DNA of 18,688 nt from Synechococcales cyanobacterium 340R_concoct_173_sub (GCA_025354065.1 JANXNM010000352.1:1-18688); one strand, 5' to 3'. Positions 1-9,171 are shown, counted from the first letter of the stretch. Made by a program: numbers and translations. Notes: a model not told the origin generated them from the sequence alone.

Positions 1-282
1 TTTTTTGGACCATATGACGAAGATTATGGATATGTCACTTTAGAGTCGATGTTGGCATCGAAACCAGTTATTACTTGTAAAGATTCAGGAGAACCTACAG
101 AATTTGTAATTCATAAAGAAACGGGCCTTATTACTGAACCTGACCCAGAACAGATTGCCGATTCAATTGATACATTATACTTTCATCAGAATCTCGCAAA
201 TACAATGGGCAATAATGCTAAAGATAGATATAATCTTCTGAATATATCTTGGCAAAATGTTATCCAACATCTACTGTACTAA
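1..282 (+). CDS. GT4 glycosyltransferase, C-terminal end (5' truncated by window)
   Basis: The reading frame is open from base 1, so the gene begins upstream and only about 93 C-terminal residues are seen. They start FFGPYDEDYGYVTLESM and carry the donor-sugar-binding E-x7-E-type signature of GT-B fold, family GT4 enzymes (EDYGYVTLE). This is followed by the usual KPVIT segment, an 'EFV...ETGLI' loop and a C-terminal helix ending in SWQNVI. The family transfers a sugar from a nucleotide-activated donor to a growing lipid-linked glycan on the cytoplasmic face of the membrane. The tail closely resembles the first glycosyltransferase domain of the 801-residue protein at 1254-3659 (PYDEDYGLITIES, KPVIT, GETGYSVPPNP), so the two may be paralogues. 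The ATG at 49 lies inside the conserved motif and is not a real start. Family placement is secure, but donor and acceptor are unknown. Confidence 0.9.
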   Translation, partial: FFGPYDEDYGYVTLESMLASKPVITCKDSGEPTEFVIHKETGLITEPDPEQIADSIDTLYFHQNLANTMGNNAKDRYNLLNISWQNVIQHLLY

Positions 283-297
283 TGATGAAGTTTTTAT

Positions 298-304
298 TGA
301 GGTG
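298..304 (+). promoter_or_regulatory. Ribosome binding site of the methyltransferase-like gene
   Basis: TGAGGTG lies 7 nt before the ATG at 312. It is the clearest Shine-Dalgarno sequence in the first part of the window and fixes that start. It falls in the 29-nt gap after the upstream glycosyltransferase stop, which suggests the two genes are co-transcribed. Confidence 0.6.
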
Positions 305-311
305 AATCAAG

Positions 312-1250
312 ATGGATTATTTACAAAAAATCAGCAAAGCTATTAAGATGAGATTTTCTAAGCCTCAAAAAGAAGTATTCGATTTAAATGAATATGTATA
401 TCGTCCTCCATCAACACTACAGAATTTTACAGATAGTGTAGTGTTGTTAAGAAAATTAGGTTATGAAAATATTGTTACTTCCTCGATAGATAATATATCT
501 CCTGATGTTATAGAAGATATATTAAGTATCTTGCGTACTCACGAAATTGAATTTGTTGAGTACCAAATTGATACTTCTGCTTATAAAAAATATTTAGAAG
601 ATGCGCAATATTTAACGAAATATCCCGATTACTATATTGGTAATCAACCTGAAAAAACACTAGAACACTACGTCTCTCTTTCTCTTCTAGAAATTGATGA
701 AACGGACCAATTTATAGATATTGCTAGTGAACATTCCCCCATCCCAGAAATCTATTCTCGTTTGACTGGTGCAACCACATTTAGTCAAGATATTATGTAT
801 CCTAGTGGGATAAGTGGGAATCGCATTGGAGGAGATGCCTGCTCAATGCCTATCGCAGAGAACTTTGCTTCCAAAGCAGCTCTTACTTGCTCTTTAGAAC
901 ACTTTGAAAGTGAATCGGACATAGGATTATTTCAAGAATTAGCAAGGGTGTTGAAACCCGGCGGTAAAGTTTGCATTGTTCCTTTTTACCTATTTAATCA
1001 AGAAGCAACTCAAACCGACCCTCTAGTTAGTGTCCCAGCTAAAGTAAAATTTGATGATAACTCAGCTATTTATTGCGCAGAAGGTTGGGGCAACAGGCAT
1101 GGGAGATTTTATAGCCCAAAATCTTTCTTAGAAAGGATTGTGAATCCGATGAAAGGTAAACTAGATTTTAAATTGTACTATCTTGAAAATGCAGCCGATG
1201 TACACGAATCTGTTTATGCTAGATTTGCTTTTACTGCAACTAAGATCTAA
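312..1250 (+). CDS. Class I SAM-dependent methyltransferase-like protein (Methyltransf_11 type)
   Basis: This 312-residue protein has an N-terminal extension of about 130 residues and then a Rossmann-like methyltransferase region. QFIDIASEHSPIPEIY (133-148) sits where motif I should be. GGDACSMPIAENFASKAALT (173-192) followed by CSLEHF matches the motif II/IV region. ARVLKPGGKVCIVPF (211-225) is the well-conserved post-motif of Methyltransf_11 proteins. Enzymes of this type in polysaccharide loci usually O-methylate a sugar. Motif I is atypical: the glycine-rich D-x-G-x-G-x-G of active enzymes is replaced by D-I-A-S-E-H-S, so SAM binding may be altered or lost. The gene lies between two glycosyltransferase genes and ends 3 nt before the next start, indicating one operon. 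The fold is likely; catalytic activity and substrate are uncertain. Confidence 0.75.
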   Translation: MDYLQKISKAIKMRFSKPQKEVFDLNEYVYRPPSTLQNFTDSVVLLRKLGYENIVTSSIDNISPDVIEDILSILRTHEIEFVEYQIDTSAYKKYLEDAQYLTKYPDYYIGNQPEKTLEHYVSLSLLEIDETDQFIDIASEHSPIPEIYSRLTGATTFSQDIMYPSGISGNRIGGDACSMPIAENFASKAALTCSLEHFESESDIGLFQELARVLKPGGKVCIVPFYLFNQEATQTDPLVSVPAKVKFDDNSAIYCAEGWGNRHGRFYSPKSFLERIVNPMKGKLDFKLYYLENAADVHESVYARFAFTATKI

Positions 1251-1253
1251 TTT

Positions 1254-3659
1254 ATGAAAATTGCTATTGTCGCTCCCAGTCCAGTTCCTTTTACAATTGG
1301 TGGTTCCGAAAATCTCTGGTGGGGATTGTTAAACTGGATCAACCAAAATACAAATCATCAGGCAGAGTTAATTAAAATTCCAAGTCCTGAAAAAAATTTT
1401 CAAGAACTTGTCAGTAGTTACCAGAGTTTTTCAAAACTAGATGTGACTCATTTCGATCTAGTTATTTCTGGAAAATATCCTGCGTGGATGATACAGCATC
1501 CTAAGCATATCTGCTATATGTTACATCGACTTAGGGGATTGTATGACACCTATCATTTCACTGGTTACCCCAAAATATATTACTCGAAGGATAAAAGAAT
1601 TCTTGCATTGCAAGAATTGATGTGGAAAAATAAAGAAAGGAGAGATTCATTAGACAGATTTTTTGAAGAATTAAATGAGCTACAATTGAAAGCTAAGTTA
1701 ACATCAGATTTTTTTCAATTTCCTGGATCCCTAATAAGAGAAATCACGCATTTCTTAGATGGAATCGGTCTATCACAGCAAGAAATTATTAAATATGCTG
1801 CAATTTCCCAAAACGTGGCTAGTAGGCGGGACTATTTCCCTGTAAGCAGTACCGTTCAAGTTATTTATCCTCCTTCTAACCTTAGTTCCTTTTATACAGA
1901 TAGTAGTGATTACCTTTTTACTGTCAGTCGTCTAGACAGTGCTAAGCGTATTAGTTTGTTAATTCAAGCAATGCAGTATGTCAAAACCAATATAGAGTTT
2001 AGAATTGCTGGTACAGGTCCAGATACAGAAGCTCTTAAAGAAATGGCTAGAGGTGATGGCAGGATTACTTTTCTTGGTTTTGTAAATGACAAAGATGTTA
2101 TAGATTTGTATGCTAACGCTTTAGCAGTTTTGTATGTTCCATATGATGAGGATTATGGATTAATCACAATAGAATCAATGATGAGTGGTAAACCAGTGAT
2201 CACCACCATTGATTCTGGTGGACCAAATGAATTTGTTAAAAATGGAGAGACAGGATACTCTGTACCCCCTAATCCTCAGGCATTAGCTGAGTGCATAGAC
2301 TACCTCTGTGAGCACCGAAATGAAGCTAGACAGATGGGACTAGCAGCTCGAGAATTGGTTTCGGAAATCAATTGGAGCAACACAGTGAATCAATTATTAG
2401 GTCAAAATCTCACGACATCGGAGAAAGTGTCCATATGCGTTCCAAGTATTAGAAAACGTCAGAAAATTACAGTTGCAGTGACATTTCCTATTTTTCCTCC
2501 TAGGGGAGGTGGCCAAAGCCGGGTGTTTTATCTATACAAAAATTTGGCTAACTGGTTTGATATTGAACTAGTCACATTCACCAATAATGATCAAGCTCCC
2601 TTCCAAGGTGAAATTGCACCTAACCTATACGAAACTCGAATTCCCAAATCAATAGAGCATCAATACCAAGAGCAGCTAATTGAACAAAAAGTAGGTGTAC
2701 CAATAACCGATGTTGCGATGCCACAGTTACATAGTTTAACGCCTGAGTATTTAAAAGCTTTGAGAAAATCTATTGAACAGTCAGACTTTGTGATTGCTTG
2801 TCATCCTTATCTTTTGACCGCAATTCAATCGGTGAGTGAAAAACCAATTTGGTATGAAGCTCAGGATTGTGAATTTGAAATAAAAAAGGATATTCTTCCT
2901 AATAGCAAAACGGGAGAAGATTTACTTGAATCAACTCGCAAAGTTGAGAGAGAATGTTGTCATACTAGCCAACTAATAATGGTCTGCTCTAGCGATGATG
3001 CTCAATCTCTTATTGAGTCTTATGGTGTAGATGGAGGTAAAATAGTTGAGGTTCCCAACGGTGTAGATCTAGAAACAGTTCCTTATATTTCTTTGGAAGA
3101 ACGTAATTTAAGAAAGGTAAAATTAGGTTTAGAGGGAAGTTTCACAGCTTTATTTATAGGAAGTTGGCATCCTCCTAACTTACAGGCAGTACGCTACATT
3201 TTAAAAATAGCCGAAGAACTGCCTGATGTTAACTTTTTAATAGTTGGTAGTGTAGGATTAGCTTTTCGCGATGAACAAAAAACTAGAAATGTTGGATTTA
3301 TGGGAGTAGTAGATGATAAGACAAAAGCTACTATTTTGAGCATTGCTGATGTAGCATTAAATCCAATGAAATCTGGATCAGGAACTAACCTAAAAATGCT
3401 AGATTATCTTATGGCTGGTATACCAGTAATTTCTACGCAATTTGGTGTGCGGGGTCTAGGCATTGAAAATGATATCCACTGTATAGTTAAGGAGTTAGAT
3501 GGTTTTTCCGATGCGATTGTAAATATCAGACATGAAAATGCAAAGACCAAATACATTCGCATTGATAATGCAAATCAGTATGTTCAAGAAAAGTTTGATT
3601 GGCGAGTAATAGCAAATAATTTATATCAAAAAACTCTTTCTTTCTATCTCATTGATTGA
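1254..3659 (+). CDS. Bifunctional protein: two fused GT4 glycosyltransferase domains
   Basis: The protein has 801 residues, about twice the usual 370-420 of a single GT4 enzyme. Domain 1 (about 1-385) begins MKIAIVAPSPVPFTIGGSEN, has the C-lobe start YLFTVSRLDSAKR (220-232), IAGTGPD (251-257) and the donor motif DEDYGLITIESM (298-309), and ends SEINWSNTVNQLL. A short linker (about 386-403, with a basic KRQK at 401-404) leads to domain 2 (about 405-801). This restarts with a second N-lobe, ITVAVTFPIFPPRGGGQSR (405-423), then has VPNGVDLE (600-607), ALFIGSWHPPNLQAV (632-646), a GSGTNLKMLDYLMAGIPVIST loop (708-728) and FDWRVIANN near the end. The donor motif in domain 2 is the looser N-x-K-x-x-D-Y form. 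Two transferases in one chain could add two consecutive sugars. The start is 3 nt after the upstream stop with no clear ribosome binding site, so translation is probably coupled. Donors and linkages are unknown. Confidence 0.9.
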   Translation: MKIAIVAPSPVPFTIGGSENLWWGLLNWINQNTNHQAELIKIPSPEKNFQELVSSYQSFSKLDVTHFDLVISGKYPAWMIQHPKHICYMLHRLRGLYDTYHFTGYPKIYYSKDKRILALQELMWKNKERRDSLDRFFEELNELQLKAKLTSDFFQFPGSLIREITHFLDGIGLSQQEIIKYAAISQNVASRRDYFPVSSTVQVIYPPSNLSSFYTDSSDYLFTVSRLDSAKRISLLIQAMQYVKTNIEFRIAGTGPDTEALKEMARGDGRITFLGFVNDKDVIDLYANALAVLYVPYDEDYGLITIESMMSGKPVITTIDSGGPNEFVKNGETGYSVPPNPQALAECIDYLCEHRNEARQMGLAARELVSEINWSNTVNQLLGQNLTTSEKVSICVPSIRKRQKITVAVTFPIFPPRGGGQSRVFYLYKNLANWFDIELVTFTNNDQAPFQGEIAPNLYETRIPKSIEHQYQEQLIEQKVGVPITDVAMPQLHSLTPEYLKALRKSIEQSDFVIACHPYLLTAIQSVSEKPIWYEAQDCEFEIKKDILPNSKTGEDLLESTRKVERECCHTSQLIMVCSSDDAQSLIESYGVDGGKIVEVPNGVDLETVPYISLEERNLRKVKLGLEGSFTALFIGSWHPPNLQAVRYILKIAEELPDVNFLIVGSVGLAFRDEQKTRNVGFMGVVDDKTKATILSIADVALNPMKSGSGTNLKMLDYLMAGIPVISTQFGVRGLGIENDIHCIVKELDGFSDAIVNIRHENAKTKYIRIDNANQYVQEKFDWRVIANNLYQKTLSFYLID

Positions 3660-3700
3660 TAACTTCACCAAATGAAATCACAAACTGAGTAAATTCTGCT

Positions 3701-3730
3701 TTGACTTTACGCATGTACTTGTGTTATGTG
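3701..3730 (+). promoter_or_regulatory. Possible sigma70-type promoter upstream of rfbF
   Basis: The 101-nt gap before rfbF is the first sizeable gap in the operon. It contains TTGACT (3701-3706) and, 18 nt on, TATGTG (3725-3730), a good -35 and a poor -10 element. This could give the rfb genes their own transcription. It is a weak match found by eye. Confidence 0.25.
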
Positions 3731-3760
3731 TATGTGGGTAGCTTGGCAAAGTAAGTTGAA

Positions 3761-4537
3761 ATGAAAGTTGTATTATTCTGTGGTGGTCAAGGTACTAGAT
3801 TGAGAGAGGAGACAGAATATCGCCCTAAGCCCTTAGTGGAAGTTGGTGGAAAGCCTATTCTATGGCATATCATGAAGCTCTTTGCTCATCACGAATTAAG
3901 AGATTTTGTTTTATGTCTTGGATATAGAGGTAACATGATTAAAGAGTATTTTTTAAATTACGAAGCGATGAACAATGACTTTACAATTTGTCTGGGAAAT
4001 GCTTATAAATTGCAGTATCACAATATGCATAGTGAACAAGATTATGCTGTAACTCTTGCTGATACTGGTTTAGAAACAATGACTGGTGGTCGTTTAAAGC
4101 AGATTAGCCAGTATATTGATGATGATCTCTTTATGGTGAGCTATGGTGATGGGGTTGCCGATATTGACATTCCTGCCTTAATTTCATTTCATAAAAGCCA
4201 TGGAAAAATTGCCACAGTGACAGCTGTGCGACCCTTTTCTCGTTTTGGTATTCTCAATATTAGCGATCGCGAAGAAGTATTGGACTTTACCGAAAAGCCT
4301 CAAGTTGACGGCTGGGCTAGTGTTGGATTTTTTGTGTTTAACAGAGAGATTTTTAATTATTTAGGAGGTTCAGATTGTGTTTTAGAGCAGGAACCTCTTG
4401 AGAAATTAGCAAAAGATGGACAGCTAATGGCTTATCGCCATCATGGGTTCTTCTATGCTATGGATACCTATCGAGAATATAAATATTTGAATGAGCTATG
4501 GGAGAGTAAGAATGCACCTTGGAAGGTTTGGCCATGA
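3761..4537 (+). CDS. rfbF: Glucose-1-phosphate cytidylyltransferase
   Basis: This 258-residue protein is the usual length for RfbF/AscA/DdhA. It would convert CTP and glucose-1-phosphate to CDP-glucose and pyrophosphate, the first step of CDP-3,6-dideoxyhexose synthesis in the cytoplasm. The nucleotidyltransferase signature FCGGQGTRL (6-14) is followed by [18 protein letters not shown] (21-38), with Lys23 in the catalytic position. YGDGVADID (128-136) carries the metal-binding aspartate, [18 protein letters not shown] (176-193) binds sugar and product, and [10 protein letters not shown] (231-240) carries the second metal-ligand aspartate. HIP1 lies inside the gene (4263-4270). The stop overlaps the next start in an ATGA, so rfbG is translationally coupled. 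The specific match to this family, rather than to general glucose-1-phosphate uridylyl- or thymidylyltransferases, is supported by the adjacent rfbG and rfbH. Confidence 0.95.
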   Translation: MKVVLFCGGQGTRLREETEYRPKPLVEVGGKPILWHIMKLFAHHELRDFVLCLGYRGNMIKEYFLNYEAMNNDFTICLGNAYKLQYHNMHSEQDYAVTLADTGLETMTGGRLKQISQYIDDDLFMVSYGDGVADIDIPALISFHKSHGKIATVTAVRPFSRFGILNISDREEVLDFTEKPQVDGWASVGFFVFNREIFNYLGGSDCVLEQEPLEKLAKDGQLMAYRHHGFFYAMDTYREYKYLNELWESKNAPWKVWP

Positions 4538-5514
4538 ATAATTTTTGGCAAGATCGGTCTGTATTAATTACGGGTTGCACTGGTTTATTAGGGAGTTGGA
4601 TGACTCAAGAACTAGTCGATCGGGGTGCAAAGGTGGTTGGAATAGTCAGAGACTGGACTCCACAATCAAGACTGTTTCAAGAAGGACTAGAGCGAAAAAT
4701 TACAACTGTCTATGGCAGGATTGAAGATCTCCCAACCTTAGAGCGCACGATCAATGAGTACGAAGTGGAAACAGTCTTCCACTTGGCAGCGCAAACTATT
4801 GTCGGGGCGGCTAATCGTGAACCACTGGCAACTTTTGAGGCAAATATCAAAGGTACATGGAATATTTTAGAAGCCTGTCGTCGAGTTGGTAAGGTAGGGC
4901 GGATTGTGGTTGCGTCTAGTGATAAAGCCTATGGCGATCAAGAAATTCTGCCCTATGACGAAACTACACCTTTGCAGGGTGAGCATCCTTATGATGTATC
5001 GAAGAGTTGTGCGGATCTAATTTGTCGAACCTATTATAAAAGTTACAACCTTCCAGTTTGTGTGACTCGTTGCGGCAATTTTTATGGCGGCGGCGATCTG
5101 AATTTTAATCGCATTGTTCCAGATACAATTCGTTCGGCTTTGCGCGATCGCTCTGTTGTAATTCGTAGTGATGGCAGCTATATTCGCGACTATTTTTATG
5201 TTAGAGATGGCGTGTTAGCCTATCTACATTTAGCTGAACAGATGGATCGTCCTGAAATTTTAGGCGAAGCTTTTAACTTTAGTAACGAGTTGCAAGTATC
5301 TGTTTTAGAAATTGTGCGTATAGTTTTAACTTTGATGCGTAAAGACCATTTGCTGCCCCAAATTTTAAACCAAGCTCAAAATGAGATTAAGCATCAATAT
5401 TTGTCGGCGGCAAAAGCTCGGCAACTTTTAAACTGGAGCCCAAGTTACTCATTGGAAGAAGGTTTGCATGAGGCGATCGTTTGGTATACGGATTTTTTAG
5501 ACTCAAAACACTAA
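4534..5514 (+). CDS. rfbG: CDP-glucose 4,6-dehydratase (SDR family)
   Basis: This extended short-chain dehydrogenase would convert CDP-glucose to CDP-4-keto-6-deoxyglucose using bound NAD+. The start is set at ATG 4534, giving 326 residues, because it forms an ATGA overlap with rfbF and has GGAAGG (4521-4526) seven bases upstream. An in-frame TTG at 4519 would add only five residues. The NAD-binding loop is ITGCTGLLG (12-20), the catalytic segment is ASSDKAYG (127-134), and the active-site pair is Tyr153/Lys157 in YDVSKS. The S-D-K context and the downstream [16 protein letters not shown] (182-197) and [11 protein letters not shown] (215-225) are typical of CDP-glucose 4,6-dehydratases. At 326 residues it is somewhat shorter than the common 355-365. 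Its position between rfbF and rfbH supports the substrate assignment. HIP1 lies at 5144-5151. Confidence 0.9.
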   Translation: MNNFWQDRSVLITGCTGLLGSWMTQELVDRGAKVVGIVRDWTPQSRLFQEGLERKITTVYGRIEDLPTLERTINEYEVETVFHLAAQTIVGAANREPLATFEANIKGTWNILEACRRVGKVGRIVVASSDKAYGDQEILPYDETTPLQGEHPYDVSKSCADLICRTYYKSYNLPVCVTRCGNFYGGGDLNFNRIVPDTIRSALRDRSVVIRSDGSYIRDYFYVRDGVLAYLHLAEQMDRPEILGEAFNFSNELQVSVLEIVRIVLTLMRKDHLLPQILNQAQNEIKHQYLSAAKARQLLNWSPSYSLEEGLHEAIVWYTDFLDSKH

Positions 5515-5565
5515 ACTAATAAATAAGCGAAATTGCTATAAGCCCAAAACTAAAAACAATTAAAA

Positions 5566-6912
5566 ATGATTAACTCAAATTCTCATTCTCCTCTCGTTAG
5601 TAATTCTGATGGAAAGGAACAAGATTTGCGATCGCAAGTTTTTGAATCTGTTAGAGCCTATTATCAATACAAGTTTCCCGAAAGAAATTTTACGGCTGGG
5701 GAAACTTATGTACCCGTATCAGGAAAAGTCTTTGATGAGTCCGAGGTTTTGAATTTAGTTGATGCATCTCTAGATTTTTGGTTGACAACTGGGCGATATG
5801 CATTGGAATTTGAAAAGCGATTTGCGGAATGGATGGGGACAAAACATTGTCTACTCGTAAACTCTGGATCTTCAGCAAACTTATTAGCCCTTACGGCTCT
5901 TACTTCTCCCAAATTAGGTGATAAGAGACTAAAAGTAGGGGATGAAGTTATTACTGTCGCAGCTGGCTTTCCAACTACAGTTAACCCTATCTTTCAAAAT
6001 CAACTAATTCCTGTTTTTGTTGATATTCAGTTACAAAGCTATGAAATTGATGTATCTCAGTTAGAGAGAGCCATTTCCCCGAAAACTCGTGCAATTATGA
6101 TCGCTCATACTTTAGGTAATCCTTTTGACATTGAAGCGGTGATGGCATTTGCTCAAAAACACGATCTATGGGTGATTGAAGATAACTGCGATGCGGTAGG
6201 GACGATATATAAAGGACAGAAAACGGGAACTTTTGGACATTTATCAACGGTAAGCTTTTATCCAGCCCATCACATGACTATGGGTGAAGGTGGGGCAGTT
6301 TTAACTAATGATCCAAAGCTCAAGAAGATCGTTGAATCTTTTCGAGATTGGGGTCGCGATTGTTGGTGTGCACCTGGGGTAGATAATACTTGCAATAAGC
6401 GATTTGAATGGCAGTTGGGCGATTTACCCTTTGGCTATGACCACAAATATACATACTCTCATGTTGGCTTTAATCTCAAAATGACAGATATGCAAGCAGC
6501 AGTGGGGCTTGCTCAGTTGGATAAGTTGTCTTATTTCATTGCTAGACGTAGAGAAAATTTCGAATTTTTAAAGCGGCAGTTGCAAGATTTACAAGATTTT
6601 TTGGTTTTACCTGAAGCTACGCCTGATTCTGAGCCTAGTTGGTTTGGTTTTCTAGTTTTAGTAAAAGACAACATTCCTTTTACTCGTAATGAATTAGTGC
6701 AGCATTTAGAGGAAAAAAGAATTGGTACTCGCCTTTTATTTGGTGGAAATTTAGTTAAGCAACCTGCTTATAAAGATTTGTCTTATAGAGTTGTTGGCAA
6801 TCTTAGCAACACCGATCATGTAATGCAGAATGCTTTTTGGTTAGGAGTATTTCCTAGCTTGACTGAAGAAATGTTGATTTATATTAGTGATGTCATTCAT
6901 CAATTTTGTTGA
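5566..6912 (+). CDS. rfbH: CDP-4-keto-6-deoxy-D-glucose 3-dehydrase (E1, PMP and [2Fe-2S] enzyme)
   Basis: The protein has 448 residues and belongs to the DegT/DnrJ/EryC1/StrS fold. It would remove the C3 hydroxyl of CDP-4-keto-6-deoxyglucose using pyridoxamine phosphate, giving CDP-6-deoxy-3,4-glucoseen for a reductase (E3) to finish. Two features distinguish it from sugar aminotransferases. The usual PLP lysine is replaced by histidine: [14 protein letters not shown] (230-243), with His235 in the lysine position. The [2Fe-2S] ligand pattern C-x57-C-x1-C-x7-C is present exactly, at Cys208, Cys266, Cys268 and Cys276. Both match what is known for the Yersinia E1 enzyme. [11 protein letters not shown] (99-109) and EDNCDAVG (205-212) are the cofactor phosphate and ring-binding segments. 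The ATG at 5566 has no clear ribosome binding site. No ferredoxin-NAD reductase-type E3 gene is seen in this window. Confidence 0.96.
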   Translation: MINSNSHSPLVSNSDGKEQDLRSQVFESVRAYYQYKFPERNFTAGETYVPVSGKVFDESEVLNLVDASLDFWLTTGRYALEFEKRFAEWMGTKHCLLVNSGSSANLLALTALTSPKLGDKRLKVGDEVITVAAGFPTTVNPIFQNQLIPVFVDIQLQSYEIDVSQLERAISPKTRAIMIAHTLGNPFDIEAVMAFAQKHDLWVIEDNCDAVGTIYKGQKTGTFGHLSTVSFYPAHHMTMGEGGAVLTNDPKLKKIVESFRDWGRDCWCAPGVDNTCNKRFEWQLGDLPFGYDHKYTYSHVGFNLKMTDMQAAVGLAQLDKLSYFIARRRENFEFLKRQLQDLQDFLVLPEATPDSEPSWFGFLVLVKDNIPFTRNELVQHLEEKRIGTRLLFGGNLVKQPAYKDLSYRVVGNLSNTDHVMQNAFWLGVFPSLTEEMLIYISDVIHQFC

Positions 6913-6999
6913 AAATGATAACTACAGACATCCAACTTTTTTCTGTAGGCGTTAATTGGTGAATAGATTGGATTAATGCTTTTTTAACTTTTCAAAACA

Positions 7000-7004
7000 T
7001 GGAA
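7000..7004 (+). promoter_or_regulatory. Ribosome binding site of the 700-residue membrane protein
   Basis: GGAAG lies about 10 nt before the ATG at 7015 in the 102-nt gap after rfbH. It supports that start. Confidence 0.4.
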
Positions 7005-7014
7005 GTGAATAATC

Positions 7015-9117
7015 ATGAATAAAACTAATGTAACTCTTATTCATCAATGGCTTAAAGGAATAGGTGTATTTATATTAATAGCTATCTACTTGAATATGTT
7101 TATTGTTAAATATTTTAAACAATTTAGTCAAACTGAATCTCATGACACAATACTTTATTTAGTAGTGACAGTTTCAATTTTTCTACTCCCATCTTTATTT
7201 GGTAATTTTTTGGATTTCATAAGCTTAATGTTAACAAACATAGTTAACAATTGGGAATCAAGAAGCAATAATTTGAAATTACAAACTTTATTTTCTTTCT
7301 GTTTTAGTATTATTCTAAATACAATAGCTATTCAAAGGATTTTCACTAGTAGCACTGCCGAGAGCTTTAATATTTATTTTCATCTCATTCAATTAAGAAA
7401 TGTAATAAATTACTTGCTAAATTTAAATTTTTTGTCAATCATTTTATTTTCATTTATGATGACTTGTATCTGTTTTTATTTTTTGATTGATACTATAAAG
7501 TTCCTGAAGATGATTTTTAATGAATACTTGATTTTGATAGTAGTGTCAATATTGATGTCAATAATTTGTTGGAATTTAATTGATATGGATAACGGTTTGT
7601 ATCATCTTAATGTTGTCCTTTTCCCAATAGTAGCTATTAATACAAGTTCTCCGTATGTACCGATTGTTTCTGAAGGTTTCATATCATTATATGGTGGATA
7701 CTTCCTTTGGATTGGAATATTAATCAGATTATTTGGAAACACCCTATTTTCGGTTAAAATTGTTTTAACTATTCTAACTATTCTACAAATCATTCTCTAT
7801 TTTGTGATAATTAAAATTCTAATAGAAAAACGTTTAATTAGAATTATGGTGTTTGTTAGTGGTGTATTTTGGAGTTGTTATTACGGAAAAATTTTTCTGG
7901 GAGATATTTATTTTCAATATTTTCCCTTAAGAACATTACTTCCTTCAATTTTTATTGTCTCTTCTTTTTCTCTATATAGCAATAGATTTTTCCAAAATAT
8001 TGTTGTCTCCAATTCGTTTTTTAAGATAAATTTATATGACATTTTATTGGATTTTATTGTTTCAATAGCTATTCTAAATAATCTTGATTCAAGTGCTTCT
8101 GTTCTAGTAATGTATTTGTTTTTATATAATTGGGATTTTTTGAAGTTAGGAAATTATAAAATTCAGTCAATAGTCAAGCAGTTAAGTGGATTAATTATTA
8201 ATTTAACAGTAGTTGTAGTTTCATTTTTCTTGTTTTTTAAATTATTTTCAGGAGAGATGCCTGACCTTACTGTTTTTACAGAAGTAATTACTAAATCTCA
8301 AATCTTTGGACTTCCTTTTACAGATAATTTGTGGATGCTTTTTATTGTTTTTTATTCATTCACTTTAATACAAGCTTTTACTTCTACGCGAAAAGAGGAT
8401 ACTAATGCTAGATTTAGATTTAGTGTTGCCATTTATGGCTTAACATGTATTTTCTATTTTGTAAATCGTAGCCATCCTTTTAATTTACTCTGGGTATCAC
8501 TTCCATTTTTTTTATGTTGCGGGTTTTACATTGAACAGTCATTCAACTCTTTTATTTCTCCAGAAAAAATAGCTAATTATGATTTAGAAATAAATAAATT
8601 TGGATTCGTAAATATAAATATTATTAGAGTATTGCTTTCAAACTGGCATGATTTATTGAAGCTTTCGTTTGACGGAGTTTTCATCATGCCGTTCATCATG
8701 ATATCTTTAATTGCATTTCTACAATTTGTTCCTTTAACAATTTACTTTGCTAGATCTCCTAAAAATTATTCTGAAATAGCAAATATAGAAGCTTTATCGA
8801 AGAAAGTAGCTATTCTAGAGACGAAGTTAAACCGTCCATCAATCCTTATCTCAGATTCATCTGAGTCATATTATTATCTATTCAACAATAGAAAGATACT
8901 ATATTATCCTGAATACGCAAGCATTTTTGGTGAATCTTTTAAACCTCGGTTTATCAATGCAATCAATACTTTTAATCCAATTGTCACAGTATGTAAATTG
9001 AGAATCAACCAAATTAATCCAGATAATTCTCGTGATTTTTATATTCAGGCTCTATATGAAAGTAAATATCAATTTCAGGAGTCTGAATTTGGCTGCGATA
9101 TATTTACAAAAATTTAG
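7015..9117 (+). CDS. Large polytopic membrane protein, possible GT-C-like glycosyltransferase
   Basis: This 700-residue protein consists mostly of hydrophobic helices from about residue 14 to 580 (roughly a dozen or more), followed by a soluble tail of about 110 residues. Seen features include an acidic pair after an early helix (DMDNGLYHLN, 190-199), YFQYFPLRTLLPSIF (299-313), NNLDSSASVL (355-364) and NRSHPFNLLW (484-493). The last resembles an 'R-S-H-P-x-N-L' patch found in bacterial integral membrane proteins of polysaccharide loci. GT-C enzymes use polyprenyl-phosphate sugars on the outer membrane face and have this general plan, but no family can be named with confidence. It could also be a polymerase-like or uncharacterised glycan membrane protein. 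The gene is visibly richer in A+T than rfbF-H and the SDR gene around it, and it has no HIP1 site. Frame and start are well supported; function is inferred. Confidence 0.8.
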   Translation: MNKTNVTLIHQWLKGIGVFILIAIYLNMFIVKYFKQFSQTESHDTILYLVVTVSIFLLPSLFGNFLDFISLMLTNIVNNWESRSNNLKLQTLFSFCFSIILNTIAIQRIFTSSTAESFNIYFHLIQLRNVINYLLNLNFLSIILFSFMMTCICFYFLIDTIKFLKMIFNEYLILIVVSILMSIICWNLIDMDNGLYHLNVVLFPIVAINTSSPYVPIVSEGFISLYGGYFLWIGILIRLFGNTLFSVKIVLTILTILQIILYFVIIKILIEKRLIRIMVFVSGVFWSCYYGKIFLGDIYFQYFPLRTLLPSIFIVSSFSLYSNRFFQNIVVSNSFFKINLYDILLDFIVSIAILNNLDSSASVLVMYLFLYNWDFLKLGNYKIQSIVKQLSGLIINLTVVVVSFFLFFKLFSGEMPDLTVFTEVITKSQIFGLPFTDNLWMLFIVFYSFTLIQAFTSTRKEDTNARFRFSVAIYGLTCIFYFVNRSHPFNLLWVSLPFFLCCGFYIEQSFNSFISPEKIANYDLEINKFGFVNINIIRVLLSNWHDLLKLSFDGVFIMPFIMISLIAFLQFVPLTIYFARSPKNYSEIANIEALSKKVAILETKLNRPSILISDSSESYYYLFNNRKILYYPEYASIFGESFKPRFINAINTFNPIVTVCKLRINQINPDNSRDFYIQALYESKYQFQESEFGCDIFTKI

Positions 9118-9171
9118 GCTATTGTTGATGCGGTGAAGTCAAGTTATGTAACAAAAGAGTAATTATTAAGT

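Noticed and set aside
6922..6948. 7-bp inverted repeat CTACAGA/TCTGTAG with a 13-nt loop after rfbH
   Set aside because: The stem is short, the loop long, the T-run lies in the loop and not after the stem, so it does not look like a terminator, although a regulatory role is not excluded.
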